Source: Emiliania huxleyi CCMP1516 (taxonomy: Eukaryota > Haptophyta > Isochrysidales > Noelaerhabdaceae). From it: a DNA stretch of 36,309 nt. The stretch spans positions 6,594-42,902 of the forward strand of contig NW_005199016.1 in the NCBI RefSeq assembly GCF_000372725.1, read 5' to 3'. A model generated the notes under the pieces. It saw only the letters and a program-made list of their open reading frames with translations, was not told the DNA's origin and did not search any database. Shown here piece by piece: positions 28,359 through 36,309 of this stretch; position 1 is the stretch's first letter, and each line of letters starts with the position of its first letter. A program made the translations under genes and the position numbers.

Positions 28359-29044
28359 TGACCCGAAGCCTCGGACGCCCTCGAGCGAGGCGCTCGACGT
28401 CACATTGACAGTGGGCCCCTGTGGGCCCCGCCTCAGCAAGCTCAGAGCTGATACTGAGATGGTGGCCTGGCACGGTCCACCGGTCGCTGCGACCGGGCAC
28501 TCGACCGCCTGCGCGAGCTGGTCTGCGCAAGTCCTGCGCAGCTCGGACGTCGACGCGAGCCAATCCGATGCCTTTGATCGACCGATGCGAGCTCGCGCGC
28601 GCGCGCAAAACGCGCGACTCTGCGCCTTCGGCGCGGCTGCACCGCCAGCGCGCGGCGCGGCGCGCAGAGTGGACGAACATACCAGGCCAGAGTCTGGGGC
28701 TCTGCTGCGCAGAGCTGACGCGCAGAGGGGGAGAGAGGAAGAGGTGTGTCCTCGGACGCGCGCCAGTGCTTTTTTAAGATAGTGTTATGATGAAGGAACA
28801 CTACGGCAACTCTCCGACACCCGCACTCGCCACTCTCGAGGTACACTCTCCCCCTTGAGCGCTTCTGCGTCGCGCTCAAACTCGACGTCGCTCGCATCCG
28901 CGCGCACGACCGCATCGCAGCTGTGGGCGCCGGCCAATGAGTGCCAGGTGGGTGCTCCAGGGGGGGCCGCCGAGAGTTTGCGAGGAGCATGACCTCGCCA
29001 GGCTCGCCACGGCGGTGAAGTTGAAGCGACTGTAGCTGCAGACG

Positions 29045-29091
29045 CTCCCAGCTGCTCGGTACGAACTCTGTTCACACCGAGTAGCTGGGAG
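29045..29091. other. Hairpin, 16-bp arms with one mismatch
   Basis: CTCCCAGCTGCTCGGT (29045-29060) pairs with ACCGAGTAGCTGGGAG (29076-29091) across a 15-base loop. Confidence 0.85.
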
Positions 29092-29777
29092 TGGCTGCGG
29101 CTATAGCAGACAGGAGGGCGACCACGTAGGAGAAAACAGACGGGACGAGGGGAAGGAAACGCGGCCCGCCAGGACGCGGAGGCAGACGGCAAGATACGTC
29201 GCCGGACCAGCGACAGGAAGCGCAGGAAAACAAAAAGAACAAGACGAGGAGCATGGAGACGAGGGAAGGCGCGAGGCGCTCCGCCAACAAGCAGCAAAAG
29301 AATTTCCGCTTTAAAAGAATTTTAACAAAAGGTCTAAAAGAATTTAAACAAAAGAACTCTCTCTCACAGCAGACAGGCTCGACACAGGTGCGAACTGGCG
29401 CGTGCTAGTACTATCACCGGCACACCTAAAAGAAATTTCCTCTAAAGAATTCGCACCTGGGTCACGGTTGCCTCCATGAACGGCGGAGCTATTCTCGCGC
29501 CCACACCACACCTGGCTCCAACGTGGACACGCCCATAGCTGGGGACACTACTAGGTCACGCATGGCATCAGAAGTTTTGTCTCTGGGCCCCGAAAGGCAT
29601 CTCTAGCAGCGTCGTTACACATGCCCCCTCCCCTCCTGGGCGCATGCGCCTCACGTCTCGCCAGAGCATAAGCCCTTGGCGTGTGGCGAGACGAGTTTTT
29701 CGCCATGCAGCGAGCAGCAAGCCGCCCGCCGCAAACAGCCGGAGGCCTCGCCACACACACACACACACACGCCCCAC

Positions 29778-30245
29778 CCTCTGTATCTGGGCGGCAGGCG
29801 GGACTAGAGTGGCACGCTGGTGCGCGGACGGGGGCGCGAGCCGCCATCTTAGACTGTGAGGCGAGTATTTGCAACCGGGAGCTCGCCGCCGCCCCTACAC
29901 CGCCGCGGCTGCCCTCCCGGTGGCAGATAATAGCCCAAGTCGACGAGTGCGCCTCGGCCTCGGTATCTCGGCGGCAGAGGTGATCTAAGAGGCGAACCAG
30001 AGCACGGCTGGGCGTGTGAGCAGCCTTGTTGCACTATTTGTCATCAGGAGCGCACCGCCGCCCCTACACGGCCGCCGAGAGGCAAGAGCACAAGCAAAAA
30101 TAGTCCGAGTAGAGGCAAGTCTAATAAACACATTCGGAAGCGGGGTAGAGGGACGAGCGCATCCCGGCCTATATCTCGGTGGCAAGCGAGGCGACCCGAG
30201 AGGCGCACCATTGCGCGCGGCTGGGTGTGAACACAGCCCTGGTGG
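29778..30245. repeat. Degenerate ~180-210-bp tandem repeat, three units
   Basis: Diverged copies of TATCT-GGCGGCA-G...CACG-CTGGG occur near 29783, 29963 and 30171. GCCGCCCCTACAC is near 29891 and 30057. GCGGCTGGGxGTG is near 30007 and 30219. There is no coding frame in common. Confidence 0.6.
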
Positions 30246-30321
30246 ATCAAGGCGCGACAACACGCTCTCCTATTGAACGCTGAAGGCCTGCATCAGCTCA
30301 AAAAAGAAAACATGGCCTAAC

Positions 30322-30353
30322 TCAGGGACGGACGATATCGTCCGTCCCTGAGG
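30322..30353. other. 32-bp perfect palindrome
   Basis: CTCAGGGACGGACGAT is followed immediately by its exact reverse complement, with no loop. Confidence 0.95.
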
Positions 30354-30569
30354 CAGTGTAACGTCGGGCGTGAGAGGGCTCGGACTGACTGCCACCAGGC
30401 CTTGACGGATATGCTGAAGTGCCCCAAGTGCGCCCGACAATGCCGCTCACGGATGCAGGTGTCGTTCCACCTGCGTCTCGATCACGCGAACGACACAGAC
30501 GCAGCTGCAGCTGCAGTGCGTCTCGCACGCTGAGCAAAGAGCGGTCCGGCAGCGGGCCGCCAGGAATGG

Positions 30570-30862
30570 GGCCGAGCGGAGCTGAGTGGAGCCGAGTGGA
30601 GCCGAGTGGAGCCGAGCGAGCCGAGCGAGCCGAGCGGAGCCGAGCGGAGCCGAGCGGAGCCGAGCGAGCCGAGCGAGCCGAGCGGAGCCGAGCGGAGCCG
30701 AGCGGAGCCGAGCGGAGCCGAGCGGAGCCGAGCGGAGCCGAGCGGAGCCGAGCGGAGCCGAGCGGAGCCGAGCGGAGCCGAGCGGAGCCGAGCGGAGCCG
30801 AGCGGAGCCGAGTGGAGCCGAGTGGAGCCGAGTGGAGCCGAGTGGAGCGAGTGGAGCCGAAC
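30570..30862. repeat. 10-bp CGAGCGGAGC minisatellite
   Basis: About 29 units (CCGAGCGGAG and CCGAGTGGAG variants, with shorter CGAGC units at 30617-30690). All frames are open because the unit lacks stops. It is not coding by composition. Confidence 0.9.
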
Positions 30863-30966
30863 AGAGCTGCCACCGCACCATCTGGCGTTAAGACTTAGAA
30901 TTCTTAAGATACAAGCCTCTCTCACAGCACACTGGCACGACAAGACTTAGAAACGCTAAGTGATCT

Positions 30967-31131
<165 letters not shown>

Positions 31132-31189
31132 GGAGCGAAACATAGTCCGACCAACCACTGGGTGTTTGTTTATTTGTTTTCTCAAAAAA

Positions 31190-31580
31190 GAAATCACACG
31201 CCCAACCGTGCCTGCCCGGGCCGTGCCTTCAGCCTCGCGTCGCCGTGCCTCGGCCTCCTCGCCCTGCGCAGCGGCCTGGCGCGCTTCAAGGACCCGCTCT
31301 TCGCCGTGGCGATGCGGCTGCAGATCGCGCAGCAGTGCGTTGGGTCGGTCGGCACAGTGTCGGTGTCGCTCAGCGAGGACACCCTTCGCAGATACGCCGC
31401 CGACCGCCGTGCCAGCGCCGACCACTTCCCGTGGCTTGCGAGGGTGAGCCCGGCGATCCGCCTCACGTCGGAAGTGGAGGGCGGCTGGCTGGGGAGCGCC
31501 GAGCCGAGGTCTGGAGGCTGCAGCGCGGCGAGAATGGCACGAGGCTGCGGTTGCGTCTATTGCAGAGCGGCCAGGTGAAG
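31190..31580 (+). CDS. Unidentified exon pair upstream of the b561-like gene
   Basis: Exon one reads LARFKDPLFAVAMRLQIAQQ and onward to HFPWLA, ending at a strong donor (GCGAGG|GTGAGC at 31443). After a short (~54-bp) intron, exon two reads ERRAEVWRLQRGENGTRLRL and ends near GGCCAG|GTGAAG at 31575. The family is not recognised. It may be the end of a separate gene, since a new Met with a signal-like sequence starts at 31669. Confidence 0.35.
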
Positions 31581-31668
31581 CATTTCAAGTGGGGGGGGGG
31601 AAGTGTTCTGTTTTATTGGCCAGAAAAGAAACACTCGAACCGAGTACGGGTTGCAATCTATATATAAG

Positions 31669-31939
31669 ATGCTCGGCCTGCTGGCCGCCGCCCTCTCCTT
31701 CTCAAGTGCACTTCTGTCGAGGGCTCGCACAAATGCGCTAGCCTGCAGCAGCGCCGCATCACCAGCGCTCAGACCAGCGGGCTTTTCCGGGAGACAGTCC
31801 GCCACAGATGCAGTGCCGCCCTCTGAGCCCACACGACAGACGGGTACCGCGTCGCACCAGTGGCTCCTCGCCACGCACAGCGCGGCGCGGCAATCAGCGC
31901 CGCTTGCCTGTGCCGCCGGCGGCGGCGGCAGCAGCGAAA

Positions 31940-31991
<52 letters not shown>

Positions 31992-32574
31992 GCCTCGGAA
32001 GGCGGCGCGGCGCGGGCCGCCCATCCTGGGCAAGCGCGCGTGGCAGGTCGGTCTGTCTGGCGTCGTCTGCGCGACCGTGCTCTCCTACTTGCGCCGCTCG
32101 GCCGCGCCGCGCCTCTTCGCCCTCCACGTCGCAGCCATGGCGCCGATGCTTCCTCTCGCCACCGCATCGGTGAGCACGGTGAGGCAGCGGCTGACGAGGC
32201 CGCCTGCGGGCCTGCCCGCCGCCGCGCGGAGGCGGCGCAACGAGTGGTACGTGATCCGCCACTTTGTCGCCTCCGCGGCCGCCTTCTACCTCGCCATCGC
32301 CGGCCTGGTCGGCATCGTGCGCCCGAAGGAGGCGCAGTGGACGACGCGTCCGGGACACGTCCACGACATGTCCCGGACGTGTCGTGCGTAGGTGTGCCAG
32401 AAGGAGGCGCTCGGAAGGCCCCACCTGCGCACGCTGCACGCCTGGTGCGGCGCTGCGGCGTGGGTCCTGTGGGTGTGAACGGCGTCTCTTTACAGCTGCA
32501 GCTGTGAACAGGTGCGGCGCTGCGGCGTGGGTCCTGTGGGGCGCCGCATATCTCGCGGCGCAGCCGCAGGTGTA

Positions 32575-32612
<38 letters not shown>

Positions 32613-33821
32613 TCACTGACACCTTTCTTCTGTCACCGCTTCTGGCCGCAGCTGCAGGGGCGGCGCGATTGTTTCTCTTTTCACGCGCCGCTCGCCCCTG
32701 CGCAGGTGTGGCGCGACCAGTGGCGGCAGCGCCGCTTCTCGCTCCTCTCCAACAAGCGGTGGATCTGAGAGACAGCCGAGAGACAGCCGAGAGACAGCCG
32801 AGAGACAGCCGAGAGACAGCCGAGAGGCAGCCGAGAGGCAGCCGAGGTACAGCCGAGAGACAGCCGAGAGACAGCCGAGAGATCCGCGTGTGTTCACACT
32901 CTCCGTCTGTTCACACTCTCCGTCTGTTCACACTCTCCGTCTGTTCACACTCTCCGTCTGTTCACACTCTCCGTCTGTTCACACTCTCCGGCTGTTCACA
33001 CTCTCCGTCTGTTCACACTCTCCGGCTGTTCACACTCTCCGGCTGTTCACACTCTCCGTCTGTTCACACTCTCCGTCTGTTCACACTCTCCGTCTGTTCA
33101 CACTCTCCGTCTGTTCACACTCTCCGTCTGTTCACACTCTCCGTCTGTTCACACTCTCCGGCTGTTCACACTCTCCGTCTGTTCACACTCTCCGGCTGTT
33201 CACACTCTCCGGCTGTTCACACTCGTCTGTTCACACTCTCCGTCTGTTCACACTCTCCGTCTGTTCACACTCTCCGGCTGTTCACACTCTCCGTCTGTTC
33301 ACACTCTCCGTCTGTTCACACTCTCCGTCTGTTCACACTCTCCGTCTGTTCACACTCTCCGTCTGTTCACACTCTCCGGCTGTTCACACTCTCCGGCTGT
33401 TCACACTCGTCTGTTCACACTCTCCGTCTGTTCACACTCTCCGTCTGTTCACACTCTCCATCTGTTCACACTCTCCGTCTGTTCACACTCGTCTGTTCAC
33501 ACTCTCCGGCTGTTCACACTCGTCTGTTCGCACTCTCCGGCTGTGTGAACAGGTGGCTCTGGTCCGACAGCACGCACCGCCGTCTCGGCGTCCTCGCCTT
33601 CGGCGCCGCCCTGACTGCCTACGCCAGCGGGCTGCTTGGCTGGCGCGCGCTGCCTCCGCTCGTCGCGAGATGCTGCGCCGGCCTCGTCGCCCTCATCGGC
33701 GCGTCGACCTTGGGCGGACACGGGGCTCGTGTCCGAGATGACCCGAGATCACCCGAGATGGCCCGAGATGGCCCGAGATTAGGCGCTGCTCGAGCACGCG
33801 TCCGCCCTCGTGATACGATGA
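31669..33821 (+). CDS. Cytochrome b561-like transmembrane protein
   Basis: Six exons, 31669-32331, 32407-32444, 32512-32569, 32706-32758, 33553-33700 and 33783-33821 (TGA), give 332 residues in one frame. A hydrophobic start (MLGLLAAALSFSSALLS) is followed by a Gly run from a GGC repeat (31918-31990) and then about five to six helices. Histidines sit in helices or at their ends as in the b561 family: LFALHVAAMAP, VIRHFVASAAAF, RTLHAWCGAAAW and a loop THRRLG. The segment KEALGRPHLRTLHAW resembles the b561 'RPHxxSxHAxxG' region. b561 proteins pass electrons across membranes using two hemes held by four His residues. I cannot confirm all four ligands. TATATATAAG lies directly before the ATG. All five introns carry duplicated exon edges. 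Confidence 0.6.
32332..32406 (+). other. b561 intron 1 (GC-AG, 75 bp)
   Basis: AAGGAG|GCGCAG and AAGGAG|GCGCTC: the same AAGGAGGCGC lies at the intron start and at the exon resume point. The interior contains GGACACGTCCACGACATGTC, which is rich in self-complementary sequence. Confidence 0.65.
32445..32511 (+). other. b561 intron 2 (GT-AG, 67 bp)
   Basis: The 29-bp stretch beginning GGTGCGGCGCTGCGGCGTGG is present at 32444 and again at 32511. The donor CCTG|GTGCGG and the acceptor AACAG|GTGCGG fall at the same point of the two copies. Confidence 0.8.
32570..32705 (+). other. b561 intron 3 (GT-AG, 136 bp) with (ACGC)n
   Basis: CCGCAG|GTGTAGC and GCGCAG|GTGTGGC are the matching ends. A (CACG)n run fills 32574-32612. 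Confidence 0.75.
32759..33552 (+). other. b561 intron 4 (GT-AG, 794 bp) with 11-bp and 17-bp arrays
   Basis: AAGCG|GTGGATCTG and AACAG|GTGGCTCTG are the ends, joining NKRW to LWSD. It holds about ten 11-bp GAGACAGCCGA units (32767-32880), then about 38 copies of the 17-bp unit CTGTTCACACTCTCCG(T/G) (32890-33540) with four shortened units. Confidence 0.8.
33701..33782 (+). other. b561 intron 5 (GC-AG, 82 bp) with CCGAGATGAC units
   Basis: ATCGGC|GCGTCG and GATTAG|GCGCTG. It has about five 10-bp CCGAGAT(GAC/GGC) units. The same unit follows the stop codon at 33822-33842. Confidence 0.6.
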
Positions 33822-36309
33822 CCCGAGATGACCCGAGATTAGGTACGTGAGTCGGGGCGCGCGCTCAGGGCTGCGGCGCTGCCGCCGGCACGCTTGGTGA
33901 GGGGCGTGTGGAGGGGGGGGGTTCCGCGCGAGGACGACTGAGCGGCCGAGCACTGGCAGAGGCGCGCGTGCAGCTGCTGCTGAAGGCGCGCGCGGTTGGG
34001 TTGGGGTTGGTCCGTGTTCTCCTCTCATGCGGGCTCTCTCCTCTCTGCCCCCCCCCCCCTCTCCCCCCCACGGGCGCTCGCGAAAATTTCGCTCGGGTCC
34101 GTTGGCCTCTTTGTAGGGAAGAATTTTGATATTCGTCAAAAAACGCCTGCTGGGCGGGGCCGAGAGCTTCGTCTGACCTCTGGGCCGGCGCGGGGGCCCC
34201 AGAGGGTGTCCATGCGGGGGGGAGATGGGGTCCCATGGCCCGCCGCAGGCGCCGATTTTTTTGGATTGTTTTTCTTTTTTGGAGTTTTTTACTTGTTTTC
34301 ATGGGAATTCGGCGTAGAGGGAGCGGACCGTGAGTTGAGGAAATCGGAGGACGCGACCCACTTCGCCACAGACGGTCCCGCGCCTCGCCGCTAAGACGGG
34401 TATACGACCGCGGCTCGTGTGCGTGTACCCGTCTTTGTCCGGAGTGAAAAGTCCAACGCGCTCGTCGGTGACGGCGTCCTCCAACCTGCGCCGCGCTCGG
34501 CGAACCTCGACAGCGCTTTCGGTGGCATGCAGCTCTTTGCGCCTGAAGCCTGGAGAGCAGCTCCTCTGCTGCTCACACACTCTGCACAGTTGACACAGCC
34601 TACTGTGCGGCTGCCACAGCTGTCACAGCGATGGGCTCGCCCTCACTGGCCCTCAGTCACTTGTGCTGCGGCTTGTGTGAGCGACACTGCTCGGCGACTG
34701 CCGGCACACTGTGAGACCATGGGTGTGAGGTTAAACCACGCTACCAGCGCTTGGTCACATTAGCCCCGAGGTAAGATCCTTCTACTCTGTTGATGACAAG
34801 ACTTGTCTACTGGCTAAAGCCGAGCAGGAGGGCCCAGCGCACAACCCCTGGTCAACTCAGGGTCCACACCCCGTACTTGCGGCCATGCTATCACGCCTTG
34901 CGACAGCCTGTCGGCGCAGCTGACCGTGCCATGATGCACAATTGATCACCTGCATAGCTCGCGGCCTTAGTATCAAGCATTCAGTGACGACCTGATCGTA
35001 CGGCCAGTAGGAAGGTGTCCTTCCATCGTGTGCATGCTTCTGGCGCAATGCGCGTCACCTCGGATTGGCTGCTGGCACTCTCGAGGCTATGCCTACACAG
35101 CCTCGCGCGCATGGGCAGTCAAGAGGGACCACGCACCTTCTCAGGACAGCGCCGGTGCCTCTCTCTTGGACCGGCAAACGTGGTGGTATCGTGTCACCAA
35201 TGTGGGACCAGTGCGGCATCGCGCCATCGACAGCTCTGAACTGCGCCTCACCACTGACCGGGAAGGCCGCCAAGTGGGCCAGCACAGGTCGCACATTGTG
35301 GCAGCAGTCAGCAGTGCATGGCTGATAGCTAGAGCAGCAGCGTCAGGGTCGCAGGGTCGGATCGTGTCAAGCCTCTCGCCCGGCCGGCCGCGTGCAGACG
35401 TCGGCCTGTCTGCTGTCTGGAGTGATCTGTCGGCGGTCAGTACGACCGATCAGGTCGGAGATTTCTGATGGTTGGAGGGTCTATCTGTGTGTACTCCTCG
35501 AGATCTTTCCAAATCTGCCCTCTACTTAACCGTACTTAATCGGGAAGTTGGTGCTAGTGGAGACTAGTGGAGCCGGGGCCCCGTTTCCGCACTGCGGCGC
35601 GGCGCACGGTGCCTCCGGGGGGCCCCGCGCCGGCCCAGAGTGCTGCTCCGGGGGGGGGGTCTGCAGACCACCCGGCCGAACTTCAGAGTCGCGGTGCTCC
35701 TCAAATACCGCTCAAACGCCCACGATGTTGTGGAGGGGACATATGCTGATGATCCTGGCCCGATTGGTTCGTTCAGAAAGCTTCTGGGCGGTCGTTAAGG
35801 TTCGCTCCCCGCACAACGGCCCGGAAGTATGGTACCCTAGACACGGACAAAAAACATCAAAATTCATCACACTGTCACAGCACCCCCGTATTTGCAACTA
35901 GTCGATGGCGCGAGTATGTTCGTAGCAAGGATCGGCGCGACGATCGAGAGCTCGCTCACCTTCACTTTCGGAGACGCTCGGTATTCTATTAGAATAATTG
36001 CCCAATTATTCTTTTTCGTGTGTGGACGCTTCGTAAATCGTGACATGTACTTTACACACATAGCCACGCGCCCGCATCGGCGGCGCGGCTGGAAGGAGCG
36101 CGACTCTCACAGGGAACCAATACACACACAGCCAGGGGACGCAAGGTAGAGCGCGGGGGCAGCGCTAGAGGCTGTCCATCTAGCTCCGCCCCCGTGGCAC
36201 CCGCGCGCTCAGAGCTATCTGGCGCGAGGCGCTGCCCGGCGCGCGCTGCAGCGTACGAGCGGAAAGGGGGGGCGAGCCGTTCGGGTGGGGGGGAGAGGGG
36301 CCCTCCAGA
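33822..36309. other. No supported gene to the end of the window
   Basis: A C-run lies at 34049-34072. Minus-strand frames at 33865-34302 and plus-strand frames at 34419-35468 lack motifs and splice edges. One at 35028-35468 (reads DRQTWWYRVTNVGPV) might be an old transposon piece. The sequence from 35830 is AT-richer, with a hairpin at 35991-36012 (AGAATAATTG, loop CC). Nothing resembles rRNA, tRNA or a telomere. Confidence 0.4.

Larger units (their letters stand above)
27269..29860. other. Gene-poor region with hairpins and a charged open frame
   Basis: A plus-strand frame at 27552-28136 encodes a highly charged Arg/Glu/Lys stretch (ERKERVAAETERLKEGQKER) and is purine-biased. It has a conventional ATG only further in and no domain, so I treat it as doubtful. 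Hairpins lie at 28311-28358, 29045-29091 and 29385-29459. A near-duplicate AT-rich 23-mer is at 29311-29354. Confidence 0.4.

Noticed and set aside
30419..30950. Glu/Pro/Ser repeat protein at 30.4-30.95 kb
   Set aside because: A stop-free 10-bp minisatellite opens several frames on both strands, with no flanking domain.
32890..33540. CRISPR-like regular repeats (17-bp)
   Set aside because: Units are directly adjacent with no unique spacers, and the array lies in a eukaryotic intron.
32669..33850. Plus-strand repeat protein of SVHTLRLFTL units
   Set aside because: It is a translation of the 17-bp intron array. The b561 reading is restored only when this is spliced out.
34071..34095. E2F-like site CGCGAAAATTTCGC
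   Set aside because: It is a suggestive short palindrome, but no gene start can be placed nearby, so no regulatory call is justified.

Overview
This window looks like nuclear DNA of a GC-rich unicellular alga. The reasons are multi-exon genes with very high third-codon GC, a Ser/Pro-rich linker of the type found in algal cell-surface proteins, Ty1/copia and ankyrin debris, and very dense minisatellites. A haptophyte fits best by feel. Pelagophyte, prasinophyte and dinoflagellate origins are not excluded, and no marker gene settles it. There is no operon structure and no rRNA or tRNA gene that I can support.

Layout. 0.1-2.9 kb (+): a TDP2-like endonuclease/exonuclease/phosphatase (EEP) gene cut into short exons by minisatellite introns. 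3.3-4.4 kb (-): a multi-exon gene with tiny exons and no recognised family. 4.4-6.8 kb (-): a second unidentified gene with an RG-rich segment and a low-complexity Ala/Pro tail. 7.0-7.5 kb (+): a broken secreted glycosyltransferase-like gene with an SPP linker. 8.4-11.2 kb (-): exons of a polytopic membrane protein interleaved with minisatellites. 11.7-12.7 kb (-): a complete three-exon TPR protein, with a possible divergent first exon opposite it. 13.2-18.4 kb: a mosaic of a deleted copia element, two complementary halves of a Cys-rich secreted-protein gene, and an ankyrin pseudogene. 20.4-22.1 kb (+): an intact two-module secreted protein. 22.5-24.9 kb (-): the C-terminal half of a serine carboxypeptidase next to a second copy of the ankyrin pseudogene. 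25.1-27.3 kb (+): an intronless two-repeat MYB-like protein. 27.3-31.1 kb: gene-poor, with palindromes and satellites. 31.2-33.8 kb (+): an unidentified exon pair, then a six-exon cytochrome b561-like gene. 33.8-36.3 kb: nothing assignable.

The main result concerns introns. In at least three unrelated genes (EEP, membrane protein, b561) the introns are minisatellite arrays. At most of these introns a short stretch of exon, about 9-30 bp, is present on both sides. The working splice sites lie in or at the edge of this duplicated stretch (AG|GT or AG|GC), so splicing removes one copy plus the array and restores the frame exactly. More than half of the modelled introns start with GC. The same array families recur in different genes, always in the same orientation relative to transcription. 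This resembles intron gain by an introner-like or exon-duplication mechanism whose cargo is a tandem repeat. All gene models were built by eye from frame, splice dinucleotides and motifs; no alignment or transcript evidence was available.
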